Part shown: in pieces, positions 38,871 through 53,169 of the stretch | How the letters are laid out: each line of letters starts with the position of its first letter | How positions within the stretch are numbered: the first letter of the stretch is position 1 | Source of the DNA: Cardiocondyla obscurior | Lineage: Eukaryota; Arthropoda; Insecta; Hymenoptera; Formicidae | NCBI RefSeq assembly: GCF_019399895.1 | Contig: NC_091874.1 | Coordinates: forward strand, 4,590,501-4,654,500 | Direction: 5' to 3' | Length of the DNA stretch: 64,000 nt | Program-made: the position numbers and the translations under genes | The notes under the pieces: generated by a model | The model's database searches: none | What the model was told of the DNA's origin: nothing | What the model saw: the letters and a program-made list of their open reading frames with translations, nothing else

Positions 38871-41827
38871 ATTAAATGCTGCAAATTATCGCGATTGCGA
38901 ATTTACTGAGAGTTTACAATTTCGATATTATCATTCTGAATTCTAAATAATGTATGGATAAAAGTAAAGAGATATATGGTTTGGATATAAATTTTTTTTT
39001 TTTTTTCTTGAACTAATTATGACCGTAATATTCTCAGCTGTAAGAAGAAAACACGAACGGAATACCGCGGTCTGGAGATCACGTCGTATCAAGTATACTG
39101 TTTCTCATAATACAGCACGGTGATGATTTATCTCCCTCAGCAAACGAACATCCTCGGTTTTTCGCCGCGTATACTAAAGCGCCTAAAATTAATTTGGTTC
39201 GCGGCTATAGCGCTTTTCCTCGCCGCCGTTGTTACACCGGGGAGCAGTTTGTAGTACCGGACAAAAAGGGTCGGCTGGTTAGCCGGCGAGATTACCGGTA
39301 ATCTTTATTTATAGGTAGCGTATTAGTGAGTCGCGCGGGCGCGCTAATTTCTTTAATTACGACCGGTGTAGGTCGGCCGAGTCGAACGTGTAATCCGGCG
39401 CAACCAAAATCGCATCGACCACTCTCAACGATTATTTATTTCCGGGATTTGAATCCCGCTGCAATAAATAAAGAATGCGGAGGTCGCGAATGCATATCCG
39501 CGACGCGAGATTTTATGCAGCGAAGCAACGTATAGCCCACGGCCGGGCGTGCTCGAAACGAACGAGTATCGACAGCCTGCGTTATCACCTCCGTTGTAAG
39601 ACAAGTGAAGCCGGCATGCGATTTTTGTGGTAATAAAGTTTTCCGTTATTAGCCGCAAGCGACATTATAGAAAATCGATGCGCAATACGTCCCGGGCGCA
39701 TCCGAGCCCATTTATTGGGAGCAGACAACGACGTGTTCACACGTGTTAACGTCAAATCACCGCCCTCATTCCCAGAGGTTCTATTTCCTGCTCGGAAACA
39801 ATCACGTCGCGCCGTCGTCGGCATCGTTACCCCTTTCCTCCAATTCCCAGCCACGTGTATCGATACCGGGTCGCGCCGGTCCTCTTTTCCGTTTTCCATC
39901 GCGTAATAGAGGAGAATCGCGTGTCACCGGTCCTTACACACGCTCCATCTGCGCGCAGCTTTCGAGCCCCGCGCGCGGAACGGCTCACGTCAAAACCAGG
40001 GACTTATCCGCGTACATATTCCATTATACAATGGAAAAACAAGCGGCGGGCTTCTGCACGTGACGTGGGAAAATAGGATTTATTAACTTCCGCGTAATCT
40101 TCTTCTCTGAACACGTATATCAATATGTATGAAACGCCGGCCGGCCGGCCGGCCGGCCTGGGCTATCGAGGAACAGACAAAACTTATTTGCGACAAAATA
40201 TTTTCGCGTCAGAAACGTCCGTAAATACCGTTCGAAAATCGTTCGACGATTTGAGGAAAATTTCAAACTGCATGTTTACGATGCTCGTCCGTCAATTTAA
40301 AATACCGATATTTTGTTAAAATTACGAATTATAAATCAGCGGTCGCACGCACGAGAGAATAAGAGAGAAAGAGTTATAATATTATTCGAGCATATCGAAT
40401 GGAAAACGATAATGTAGCAATTAGTATTTCAATAATATTGTAATATAATTGACACTTTCTTGTACACGAGAACGCTTTCTGCCCTTAAATGCTCCATTTA
40501 ATTTCGGCGGGTGGATCCCCCTTCTTTTTTCTTGCCTGGGTGGATTTATTGCGGGGAAAATAATTCGCCGAGATTATATGCCGTCATCATCATCCATCAT
40601 TTTTGACAGCTTTCTGGTCTGACTTTATTTCGCCGCTTCAATACGACATTTCGATTCCGCGCGAGCACGGTGAATACCTCGACGGTGATATATATAGCCC
40701 CTCCCTCCCCCACTACATTTTTAAAAATTCCATCCGCGCTAAAATTGCAAGCCCGTAGTGGGCACGTGAATTAATTATGCGCCGGTCGATCGCGACACCG
40801 TTATCCCATAAATGAAATGCAACGAGGGCCAAATTTAATGAAATCATGCTGCACGGCCCAATCGATTGTTTCAATATCGATTAAACCCGCTTTGTTCCCG
40901 ATATAGAATGCTTACATTGAACTTCGCCAGTGTGTTTCCTAATAAATTTTCAACCTTCGCTTACCAAAGATTTTATTGGACACCTTGCACCGCAATGTTA
41001 TTTTTAATTTTCGACCACAAATATTTTAGTAGCCAAGTTCCAAATGGTATCATAACGAAATGTAGTTGAGATTCAGGTCGTAATAATGATTCTCGAGCGA
41101 TATATTTATTTTACGCTTTCTTTCGACGTTGAAAATATAACAGATAAAAATGCAGCGGCGAAACTGTACCGTAAATAAATTAAAATAGAAATTTATTTAT
41201 TTTACACGGTAACGGGACCACAAGCGTACGCGTAACGTTATAATTAGAAATGTGCCGATAACAATTTTTGCTCGAGATTAAAAACGGCGACATCAGCCAA
41301 TATAGTCTAGGAAACTAGCGTAGATCGTGAGAGAAACTGCGTGTTCGTATCATCATCCTAACGCAGGGAACGCGAACGGCCAAGCTAATCGCACGCTGCA
41401 AATGAGCTGTTTAGTTTTCCGGGCCGATTACGTGTCAGTTCAGGCGGTGATAACGTTTGTATAGATTCTCCCTTCGCGTTTCCCCGCCGCCGTAAACGAG
41501 CGGAGCGGCGTGAATTCCATGCAGGGATTTCCTGCGCGTGTCGTCGTTAAATTCAGCCGTGAAATTGCGGCGCAACCTTTAGTCTCGTTACCAAGCTGTC
41601 AGAGACAAATCTTGTAATTTGGGTCAACGTGGTCAAAATATCGGCCCGTGTCTCTTCACTTAAAGCCGATCATGCCGTGCCGTTGGATATTTTATGGATT
41701 TTTTTTTCCCCCGCGACAAGCCGAGCTCTCCAAAACGACGTTTGACGCATCCCGTTGTATCGGCTATTTTACTTCGCGTTTTCAAATGAGCGTGGATATT
41801 GGAAATCGACATAAACGATATATATTT
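38871..41827. other. Non-coding stretch, no gene recognised
   Basis: It contains a GGCC microsatellite and GC-rich patches at 39700-40070. A small interrupted inverted repeat at 41167-41211 pairs TACCGTAAATAAATT with AATTTATTTATTTTACACGGTA after a gap. Open frames are short and unrecognised. Confidence 0.5.
40136..40158. repeat. GGCC tetranucleotide microsatellite
   Basis: GCCG repeated without interruption for 23 bases. It is self-complementary over its whole length and unusually GC-pure for this neighbourhood. Confidence 0.9.
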
Positions 41828-42445
41828 TTAAGAAAATCTAACAGTTAATTTTTTAAAATAAAAATAATTAAAAAAAAAAATTAAAATATTGTTCACATAT
41901 GTTATGTTCAATCTTGCTATACGCTCGAAGCAAAGAATATCGAGGAAAGCGAACAAAAGAAAAGTGCATAATAAAAGTATACGTGTTCTAACACGAAGAT
42001 ACATGCTACTTTTGTATCGATCACATTCGAAGTCGAGTCTGGTACACGTAACTGCACTTTCCGCCCAAGAATCGTTTGCCATTTTACTGGGTGCTTCAAT
42101 CAGATTTACAAATATCGACGTGACAACATCCCCCAAAGCTCTAATAAACACTTTCGTGCCTGCGATATTGCCGATGAAAATCCCAGCTTGATTTGTCCGC
42201 CTCTCTTCTCGTTCATATTGGCCCGTCGACGATTCTCGAATTGCGCGTAACGTAATGAAAATCCGATTAACTCTCACACAATTATTCCTCTCGATGCAAT
42301 TATAAGCGATTCCCGTTTTACTATCTACGATGCGGCGAGATGTGTTCTTCGCATTCGCGTTATTTATCCACCTATTTGCCTGAGAATTTTCGCTGCGCAA
42401 TTTACGAGTTGTAATTTTATACGATATATTTATATACAATATCAT
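41828..42445 (-). other. Longest open reading frame of the window (205 codons), unrecognised
   Basis: The frame starts at an ATG and runs 205 codons through sequence that is not especially GC-rich, where stops should be common. The middle (about residues 75-130) looks most protein-like, with NQAGIFIGNIAGTKVFIRAL and LGDVVTSIFVNLIEAPSKMA. It is followed by a hydrophobic stretch near residues 158-172 (ILLLCTFLLFAFLDI) and an AT-rich Phe/Tyr tail. I recognise no family, no signal peptide at the start and no splice signals that fit. It could be a decayed gene fragment, a young gene or chance. The opposite strand of the same stretch is open for 100 codons. Confidence 0.2.
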
Positions 42446-45400
42446 TTTGATGCCGGTGACGCGCGCTAATAAAATACGTATCAGTTAATCGCGAAGTCAT
42501 CATGCAATAAAAATGCAAGCACGAAAAGCGAGCTAATTATCGCATTACCTGAACCAAATTAATTTTACAAAATGTAGAACAAGTGTGTGCAATGTTAAAT
42601 ACGGGAAGCACGACGGAAACGCGAAATATGTATATAGCACACGTAAATGTAAAGCATAAACTTACGTTGCATCGCGGCGGAAAAACGTAAGCAATCAATA
42701 ATGCCAGGCCGTGGCTTTTATTTTAAATCACGGCGTATAAGGGTTGAGAAAGGTTGGTGAATTTTATTTTTCCCTCCAAATTTCTCTCACAAAGGCCGTT
42801 GCACTTAAGCGTTAAAGTCGCTCTCGACTTCCGAGATTGAACTGCGCCCGATCGCTCAGAGAAATCCCTAGCAGCTCCCGCTCTGAAATCAGCGGAGCCT
42901 GATTTATGCGTCTTCCCACGTGTCTCACAAATTTCCCGGCAACCCTTCGAATTTCCTGCCGCGGCCACGTAATCCAACGAAACCGGGTTCGCCCTCGTCC
43001 ACGCCCGAACATACGTCGGCGGGTCGTTTCGGCCAGCGTCATCGCGGTTAAGATCGAATTGGCAGTTTCGAACCTTCGCCGTGCCTCACCGCGGGACCGG
43101 CCGATTTCGAACGTGCGCGGAAAATTTATGATTTCAACGAAAATACATTCTGCCGGCGTTTTCCGTGCCCGGGTCAGTTCCGGATTAAAACTTTCCCCTG
43201 ACCATACGAAGCGCCGTGCCGGGCGAGCGTTAATTCAGATTGAAACTAATTGTAGAATTAAAAGGAAGTTTCCGAAAGTTGATCCGGCAGTTATGCAGCT
43301 AGGGTCGATTATGCAGAGCGTCCGGGGGCCAGAGGGAATAATCAGTATTCTTTCTGCGACGCGAGCGAACCGCCTTAAATCTACGCTTCGCATTTTTCGC
43401 GTCCGATCCACGAGCGTTAAATGTTCTAGTCCTACAGAATTTATATTATATAATTATCTGCTCTGTAAATAGTTCTCTCGTAATTGTAAAAGAATATCTG
43501 GTAATTATTTGTATATCTAACAGAACAAAGGAGCAACGTGATCGCCAAATTACAGTGACTGGCGAATAACAGAATGTCTGTAACGTTCGCGATCGCGCAT
43601 CCATCAAATCGCCGATTCGCTGAGATTTCAGCAAGCCGTTGCTGGTAACTGTAGCCACGATCCTTTCAACCCGCCATATGTCACGTACATCGGACGCTTC
43701 GCTTCGGCGCTTTCGAAGCGTAATCCCCGGAGTATATAGCTCGTTCGAACGAGTCAATTTTTGCGACAAAAGTCCGGTCGGACAACACACCCGGCCTCGC
43801 CCAATGGAATGTAACCCTTACAGTGGCCCAAATTACTCTTTTCGGGAACAAAAACCGCATATTTTCACTATTCGCATTCGACCTGATCGAAAACGAGAAA
43901 ACCCAGTTAACGTTGACCGGAGCTCGACAGGTCGGATTGTAATTTGCCGAATTTCGTTTATCACGGCATATATTAATAACATCGCGTAATTAATCCCTTT
44001 AACATATAGCGGTGTACAGTTTATTAGTACAACTAATATTGAACATGCGTGAATAAAATAGAAACTATCTTCCAATAAATGTTCTAATTAATTCGCGGCA
44101 CATATCCCTCGTAACTAAACTTTACAGCTGCGTATATGAAAGCATTATGTAACCGACTGATGCATTTTATTGACGACTAGCGCTTTAGATAAAACGTCAA
44201 ACTACGAAAGAAGGTAAAAGGTAAAATCGAACGACTTTTGGCTATTATTCTCGTGAATTATTTTACATGGATGTGTCGTTATTCACTGCTTCGATGGCGG
44301 CTGTAACGTACTGTCACGTCGTAAGCTACGGAGTCGTTATACGCGCGCCAGCTTCTTCATCTAATCCTCTTTGAACGGCGCAGCACAAAGCGGGACAAAA
44401 AGCCCCGACTTCTTTGTTCCGGCACGTTGTTCTCGCGCAACGGGCACGAGTTACAACGTAGTAACCGCAGGACACGCCAGGTGCACCTACACGCGAACCT
44501 GCGGGACGCTACCCGTGAATCCGCTTCGCGGGTCATAGGTCATAACTTTGCACGAGGAAGGCATAGCGCGGCGCAACAACGTCGCGGGACGCGATTTTCG
44601 GTCCTCGATGTTTTATCGACAAGCTCAGCCGTTATTTATTATTCCCCCGTTATTGATCAACGCGAATCACCGTGGCACCCTTGTAAAACTCGGTCGCGGA
44701 ATATGGAAACGCTCGTCGCGACGATGACAAATTATTTTCGGTACGTAAACGCCCGGCGCTTTACCGTTAACTGCACGCGGCTTAATCAAGATGCACAGCG
44801 CCGCCAACACGAGTGCACAATTTGTAAAAGTAATTTTCTTTTGCAGTAGAAATGATTTGATCAATGCAAATGTCAATCGCGACTGTTAACAATATTTTAA
44901 ACATTGCTCATTATCCAAGCATATTTAGTTATCTGATATCTCGGGTAACGTTATAGTCCCTTTCATTGTTTTCCTCTTTCACAGCGACACGAACAAACCG
45001 CTCGGCTTCCAATAATAATCTGATGTCTTGCGACGCTCGTAAATGAAAAAGGGAATGCGAATTTTTCCCCCGTTATGGAAAAATTCTCATTTCCAGCCGG
45101 TCTACTTCCGGAATTGCTTCCTAGTCATGACCTTTCGCATTCGATTACGACTGTAATACACGCGTGTGGGTGTTATCGATACTCGCGAGTGCCGTTTCCG
45201 ATACGCGGCTATCTCCAGCGTACTTTTGTCATCGCGCTGTGAAAGCGCAAACGACAGTCAATCGGTTTTTGATGAAATACAATTCGTTAACCTGATACGA
45301 ATTACGCCGGCACACCTAAAGAGAAATCACGCTGACGCTTGCATGCGCATCTTTGTGGGCGCTGAACCGTTGCTCGGATCGATCGCCTACATTCTATCTG

Positions 45401-47147
45401 TTATTAAATGGATCGGGACGGTACGCCGGGAGCAAATTGATTCGCTTGTCGTTAATAACACAGGAAAGAGAAAAAGAAAGTAATAATACGTCACAACCGA
45501 TGCTAATTGCATTTCTTTTGTATAAAATATAAACCTGTCGTGAGAACGTTACCATCGAAACTGTGTCTATGATTAAATATTAAAGATTTTATATACCTAT
45601 TAAAAAAGTTTCAAGTATTAATTGTAAAGAAAATTAAAAAAAAAAAAGAGTATTTGTTCACGTCTTGCTTTCGCGACAACGCAATAATTGTTTATTTTCT
45701 CATTACGTCATTTTCAAATAATGCACTGAAAATAGCCATTTGGCAGGCAAATCGACTTATTTCAACGACAAACGCACAAAATTCAAATTGTATTCAAATA
45801 TTCTACCGAGACCGTTAAAATTCATATAGTCCAGGGGAAAAAAAATCAAATATTATACAAACTCTGAATATATTTTTTAAAAATTTTACGTGTACTCATT
45901 TATGCAAACAAAAGCACATAAAAAGTATGAAATAACTTTTAATATTTTCAGAGATACTTTGAACTTTAAAATCTTCATATTTTCATTGTGATATGCTTGT
46001 GTTGTCAAGATACAGTAATATCGCATTTTAATTTTTCATTAAATATTTTATTTTAAAATAGCTTCTTGAAAGGAAATAAAAGTGGATTGTTAGTTAAAAA
46101 AAAGAGAAAAAAACATATCTTGACCGTCACGATTTATACTTCTGCATTACAAAATAAAGTCGAAACTTTATCACCGCGTAATGAAGAATTATTTAAGATC
46201 ACAAAATACTTTTCCGCAAAGTTTATTAAAAAATATTAATATAACATAAAAGGTCTTTCTCTAATCACGTAATTACTTTAACGAAATATTACAAGACCGA
46301 AGATAATTTCTTAAATGAATACCTTCGAGGAACTTTCGACGTCGCCCATTATGGCCACTGTGAATATCGACGGTAATTAGTGAGCGATCTAGCGCTAATA
46401 TCGTCGAAATGACCGTCGTCGGTGTGCGCAAACACGACGGTAACGTTCTGCTCGCAAAACATATTCTGTCTAAACCGATTCATGTGCAAAACAACCCGAC
46501 GGATAAAGGGCTAGATCATGCAAGCTCCGCTTATTCCGGCCCTCCTCTATCCGCATACTGCGGATTAATCTACGATCTACGTCTTAGGTGCAGATATCAG
46601 ATACAAACTTGCGAGCTTATCTAGGTTCCGCCGTTAACAATCGATAACTAAGTAGACGCCGCCGGCATCCGTCGAAACCTACCATTTGCCTTGATAACGT
46701 CAACACTAACGCTGGTTACAATGTATATCCGACGCATTGTCTAACATGCATTTGCCGCATTTGCGACAATGCGGGAAACTCGTCCCGATCACGTTTATCA
46801 TTAAATTGCGTAACGCGAATATATGTATAATATGTTATTATTCGTTTTATTAAACTGTCGAGACTTACCGAGGCGCGTATCTTTTGCCGCGAGTGGCTTT
46901 TCGATCAGAAAGCAGAAATGATTCTTATTACTTTAAAATGTCCGGCCGGCTTGAAACGTAAATTTAGAAATGCGAGCGCACGAAAAGGGGGCGAGCTACG
47001 CGGTTATTTCTATTTAATGGCAATTCCGCGCCGGCAATATATTTAAGGCTTTATTCAGTTTTAAAGCCGCTTAATGGGGTTTCATGATTCAGTTGTGGAC
47101 ATGCTAATTTCTGACGCTGACGTTTCTGTGTTGTGTATGTCACGCAG
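42446..47147. other. Probable intron or upstream region of the dpr gene
   Basis: No exon with the right phase (ending one base into a codon) and a leader-like sequence was found. The 188-codon frame at 42906-43472 (+) lies in CpG-rich sequence, is rich in Arg and has no recognisable domain. It is AT-rich from 45500 to 46300. Confidence 0.4.
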
Positions 47148-47314
47148 GTACGTTCACTCGCGATCAGAGAGTTTTGAGCGGTAGTCTTGTTCAGGGGAGT
47201 CACAACGTCAGCGGCGTGCCGGCTTTCGAAACGAATGTACCACGAAATGTCACTACCGCAGTCGGTCAGACCGCCTTTCTTCACTGCAGAGTTCATCAAC
47301 TGGGCGACAAGGAG
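47148..47314 (+). CDS. dpr: Internal exon of a Dpr-family immunoglobulin cell-surface protein
   Basis: The 167-bp exon follows acceptor TGTATGTCACGCAG and ends GACAAGGAG before consensus donor GTGAGT (47315-47320). It takes the first base of its first codon from an earlier exon (GT completes the codon) and ends on a codon boundary. Its 55 residues start TFTRDQRVLSGSLVQGSHNV and contain PAFETNVPRNVTTAVGQTAF then LHCRVHQLGDKE. This is the A-to-C strand part of the first Ig domain of Dpr proteins: VPRNVT, the GQT turn, the first disulphide cysteine in FLHC, and RV-LGDK, which in the family continues as VSWIRKRD in the next exon. Two N-glycosylation sequons (NVS, NVT) are visible. Dpr proteins are neuronal surface molecules that bind DIP partners and guide synaptic pairing. 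The QT-FLHCRV-LGDK wording recalls the dpr8/9/21 group from memory, but the subtype is not settled. The neighbouring exons lie outside the window or were missed. Confidence 0.88.
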
Positions 47315-48628
47315 GTGAGTGACAACATAATTTCAGTATTTTCCAGCTTTCCTCCCATTCCCTTAAGACAACTCGTTAATTACGCTAACAAATGCGACTG
47401 AATTACGACGGAAGCTTTGTTCACGCATATGAAACCGTCACCTTGCAATTAGAATATTACAAATCGAAAGTGTTAAACGTTCATTTAAAATTATATATAA
47501 AAAAAAACCCCAGATCTATTTGCCGAAGAATTTGCTCGCGGAATCTTTTTTGATTAACGACAAATAAATTAATATTTTAATTTTAAAAAGCTCGTGTATA
47601 AGTTTAATATAATTTGTGCTCAACGTTTAAATTGCCGCAAATAAATTATCGCGACGTGAAAGGGACCAACGGTATTATTAATTATCCGGTGTTAGAATGG
47701 TAAATGTCAAACTCGGTAATTAAACAAATATGTACATGTTTAATAAATTATTTGCCGAATAAATTAAGACTTCATTAACTCCCGTATAAAAAAGGATGTT
47801 CCGCTTCGAGAATTTAATTGGCACGTCTATGCATTTATTACTAGTGAGCATCGAGATAAATATGCTAAACTAGAAGACTTATTTAATTCCGGGCAGTTTT
47901 CATAATTTTCTAGTAGCGGTTTTTAAATAAAGTAGTTATTGAGAGGGGGGAAAAAAAAGAGAAAGAGAAGCGGACGAATTTTATAATATTCTCGTCGCGT
48001 CAAAGGTGGAGCGGAGGTTACTGTTGCGGTTACGGCTGCTTCATCGTTTTTCAAAATCCTCAATCTCAGGCATACCTTCATGTCGAGACTATATAGATTC
48101 GAGTAGAGCTGCTGGGTTAACATTACCGCAAGGCTGGCCTGCGGTTTCTGGTTAGGTCGTTGATAGAATATGCATGACGCCTGTTTGAAGAGTTAAACCC
48201 GCTCAAAGGCGGATGAAGGGCGGCTATTATCTTTTCGAATTTTTCGGCTGAGATTGCAGGATCTGATTGACGCTTAATTATAATTGAAAAATTTGTCGCG
48301 CGCGCTGCATCCAGTATTACCGAGGTGCTGGTCGGTTACAAGCGAGCGTTATACGTTTAATAACTCGCGCGTACGTAACAAGTGTTGAAGCGCTTTAAAC
48401 TTTTAATAAAAGAGAAGCACGATACGGCTTATTCAAAAATATTAAACTAATAGATCACATTATGCAACGTATATCGATCGTGAGAAATTTTAGCATAATT
48501 CTCTTATGTACCTTATTCAAGTTCAATATTTAATCACGTCGCCCAATCTTCTGGTTAGCGAGAACAGAAATCGCTGCGGCACGTGGCACGCCAAAGATTG
48601 ACATTTCACGAGTCGCACAATTAAAAAT

Positions 48629-48662
48629 AAAATATATATATATATTTTTTTTATATATATAA
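48629..48662. repeat. AT-rich palindromic microsatellite
   Basis: A run of AT units, then nine or so T, then AT units again. It can fold back on itself. Confidence 0.8.
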
Positions 48663-51600
48663 TAAGCATGCGTATATATCTGCGAATGTATTAGGTATCT
48701 GCATAACAAAACTCGATATTACGTAATTTGATTAATACCAGCGGTCGTTAAACGTGCAGGTTTCTCTCGGTTTCGGGAATTTATGCATTTATTGCGTTAA
48801 ATATAACGAGTTTAAAATATTTCAAATATTTCGAAAAACGGTAATTAACCAATCGTAACGATTCATCATAATTGCAATCACGTAACAACAGCACCCTACT
48901 CGTTTTGAATGAAAAATCTACATACAATTTTTTTTTTCTTATTCCTAAACCAGTGTGAAACGACTTACTTAATCATGGAACGGGACAGATGTTCTAATTA
49001 CTCGGTTAGCGATGCAATTATTTGCCGCTAGGTTATTAACGTGAGCTACAGTTATTTTAGGAAGAAGAGACGAGAAATGTTTGATCACGCGTCACTGATA
49101 ACTTGCAAACGCCATGTCCGTATTTTCATTCCGATAATTATTAACTAACTGTGATCGAGGTGGCGACGAACTCTGCACGAGTAATATCGGGGTTGTTAAA
49201 ATGTAATATACATTTTCCATTTGAACCGTTATGTTAAATATAAGTCGCAGCAAACGTGTATTAATTAAGGATTCCCCTGGAACTAATGACGTTTTAGCCG
49301 AAGAAATGCTCTTTTCTAAACAAAAGTACTGAAAAGCGCGCGCCGCGAGAGATACGGGAATGGCATTGTTACATCTCGCTGCACTGGCGTACCGAGAAGT
49401 ATTATGCGTGGAATCACAGCTACGTTGCTTTTTCGAGAGAAAGACCATCTCCACGGAGCGCGCAAAGCATCAGACAAATAACTCGCTGCTCGCGCGGGCT
49501 TTTCGTTTTATGACTAGACACACGGAGTGCTCTTATTAGAGAGGAGCAATTGTGTACGGATTACGGATCTAATGGGGATCAAGTACGAAAATTTGCGTGA
49601 CTTCTCAACGACGTTGATACGAGCCAATTTTAAAGACAAAACGATGCCTTTGTCTCATCGCAAACGCGAAAAGACGTTCGAACATACTCCTCATGTAATA
49701 TTAAATTGTGATTAATTCTACGCATCAATTATAATTTGTTTCTTACAATTCAATCATTTATCGAGCTGTTTTTTTTCTTTTTTTTTGTATATGTCGAACT
49801 GTTTGACGCTTAAACAGAAACATCACCAAGATTAAATACTTATAGATTTTCTTTTCCTTACGATATCAAGCTTAAATGCTTAAGGAAAATTTTTAACGAC
49901 TAAAGTTTAGTTGAAGAAGTGTCTTAAACCGCCAAGAAGAAAAGGAAAATATTTTTCATATGTTTTTTTTTTTTTTTACTTTTAACCTTCTGTCTTAAGC
50001 ATTCTTCGCACAAAGACTGCAAAATTTACATCGCACGAAATAAACTTCGATAAATTACATCTCCTACGCTTTTGGTAACGTAATACTTATTTTTTTTAAC
50101 CATCTACAAATGTGTAATAAATTTTTTCAATAAAAGAATGACATGAATAAAAGTGCAACAGTGTCTCCGATGTTGATCAAAGCTGCGATCGTTTTTGCCC
50201 GGGTTTTATCACCGTTCCCGGTGCATTTGGAAAGTGCACGCGTGGTATTTACGATGGCACATTGCGTCTGTGTTTCAATACAACTTGGAATTAGGATATC
50301 AACTACGTTTGCACACGAACCGAAAGGTAACTTGATACCGTCATCATGCGTGGTTTATTCGGGGTGCCCATCCGTAAAATGAGAACGCAACATTTGCATT
50401 GCTAATTCCGCGCACGATATTACATAACGTATCTGTTGACTCAGAACAATATTCCGAAGAGAAGAGTCAACACGTTCTTTTTTTTTTTCCCCCCTCGCCC
50501 ACCCCTCCTTTCGTATAATATTCCTCATCGTATCTGTGTATACTTTCAGCAGCGAGAAAGTTAAGCTAAAATAAATATCTTTTTAAAACTGTGGCTCGCT
50601 AATCTCCAGTAAAAACTTATTAAACAAATATTTATTTACCGCCAACTTTCGTTGGCTCGCGATCGAAATAATTTTCAACAATTCCCATCTCAATTTTATT
50701 CACCTTACTAGATATTACCGCGTTATTTACTCTTTGGTTCTTCTACGTAAAAGAAAACGATTTTACATTTAATAATTTTTAACAACGAGCTACGACCACG
50801 AAATTTTCAAAACCAGATCGTGTGCTTTTGTCTATCGCGTTACCGCTGCGTAGCGGGCAGCGTTGTGGTTCGGGCACGCGGTATTCGCATCGTCTCTTGC
50901 GGGCACGATGTTCAACTCGCCAGCCGCGTAGCAGTTGAGATGTCCGCTCACGCGCTGGCGAACTACTTTATCTCTACTCTCACGCCTTCGCCTGCGACCG
51001 AGCAGCGGGCCGTGTGCCGCGTGTGCGTGTGCATGCGCCTGTCTCGCGCGCGCGATGCGAAGGTTATTGCCCGGCTCAGCTGATCGACCACGACGCGACG
51101 TACGACAATCGCGGGACCTAAAATCTCGACGACGTACGCGGCTCGCGCGCGCGGTGTTCGGTCATCGCCTCGCGTAACATATGTAATATTTAATACAAAT
51201 ATACTATAATAAAAATTTGTAAAAAAATTAAAATTAATGCTCTCGCGGTACAAAGTGAGCCGCGAGAAGATAAGTTATCATCGCGTATAAGCGGTACTAA
51301 TAAATTCGATTTAATCTAACACAGGTTTTCTTTTTTTTAGATAGGATAATCTACTATAAAAATATTCTCTGATAGCGATATATCCTACACGTGCGAGTTA
51401 AGTATTCATTTGAGAAATGTTTTTTAGCTACGGAGAACTATCGGATTGATCTTTAGCATTTTTTATCGACAGAAAAAGTCCGAAAGTTATTGAATTTTAT
51501 ATTATATAATCCAATCGTACAAACGACCCTTTTTATTCGAATCGATTTATCCGAGAAAAGACAAATTCAAAATGAATTGCTGTCTAGAAACTCCACATGA

Positions 51601-53169
51601 GGGAGTTATTCCGACGAGACAGCATTATACCGAAAACGGCGAAGAGAGAAAAAAAAAACGGTAATTTGATCGAAGAGAAACGTGGCTCTTCCAACTTGAA
51701 TAAATATCGCGTCAGAGAGCGAAAGTGTCGTTCCCTGTTTTCTAGACCAAATCCTGTCGAAGATTTACACGCAGTCTCGCGAACAAGAAGGGAGGACTGG
51801 ATTCCGATGTGAGCGATCAGCGCCGTTACGCGACTTTGTTTGAATAGTAAAGCGACAACTGCCGCGGTCTAATGGATCTCTGTCGAAATCGGAAAGTCCC
51901 CGAGAGCAAACGCGAGCCTTATCTTCTCTTTCGTTCCCGCAAACGAGTATCTAATATGTTTCTGATAGTCCATTAAGGATATTTCGCTCGGAAATTTCGT
52001 TACTTTGGCTCGCACGATGACCGTGGTCATTTCGCAGCTTCGTTTAGCAGCAAGTTCGATACGTCGAGCACCCACGAGCATCCTAAACCATTTTTGTCGG
52101 TAATCAAGTGATAACGCTAAGTCTTCTTAAACGTATCGCGACTAAACGAATTAAAAATCATTAAGCGGTATAATCGACGTAAACGCAATAAAATGTAATT
52201 CATATTTTACATTGACCGACCTACCGTAATTTAAACGCAAAACGACGCGCGCGTCGATTGGTTTTATTCGGAATTTCGTCACGTACGTTTAAGCACATTA
52301 AAATCGCAATAATCTTACTACGTTCCTATTTAATAGCACCCGTATACTCGGCGGATCCGTTTAAACCTCCCTGCTGGGTTGTTACTGAACAAACTAATTT
52401 TGTAGAGTATAACGAGCGCAACGCGATTGTTACACGTATCGTTGCGCAAACATGCAAGAAGCAAATGTGCAGTGCTATGCGCAATGCGATGAGAGAAGGT
52501 GCACAGTAAAATTAATGGAATCGTCACGGTTATTTCGACCCAACGTTATTTTATTTCTTATTGAACAAGTATAAGAAAAAAAAGAAAGTAAGAAGATAGT
52601 TAAATAACGTGTACTTTAAATTGTAAAAATTATTTTAATATTTAATTTTAATATTTTAATATTTAATCAATTAAATCTGAACAAAATTCATAATCTGAGT
52701 GATGAATCTTTAAAAATTTATTAACGCACAAGTTCATCCTGAAGATCAAAAGGCCAATTGTAAAATAATTTATAATGAACTGTCTCGCGTTTCCTAATCA
52801 AATTAATCGTCATTTCATGCGAGAACGATAATCTCCTCCTTCCTGACTAACCAAACAGATATGACATGCCCTCCTTAAGGCATTGACAGTACTATTAGCC
52901 CGCAATTTGAAATCGATCCCTCAGGGGGTAGATCGATGGAATTAATTCGGAAACTCCTGATCGGACGGGGCGATAATCGTGATTCGATCACGTGCGGGTT
53001 ATGGTTGGGGAATAAATTAAATCTCGATATGAAAAAGGGACCGCGCGAAAACTGCTGCGTTTAATCCGAACAATTGCTTTTCCGATAGCAAATATTTCGC
53101 ATACTGCCGTTCGTATTCCGGCTTCGTACCCTTTTCGCGCTGCCGGTGCAACGCCTCTCGTATACATTC

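Noticed and set aside
39440..39462. GGGATTTGAATCCC looks like a tRNA T-arm, on either strand.
   Set aside because: It is a simple palindrome; no D-arm, anticodon arm or acceptor stem surrounds it.
42906..43472. 188-codon + strand frame rich in Arg.
   Set aside because: It lies in CpG-dense sequence with several frames open at once and has no recognisable domain or splice signals.
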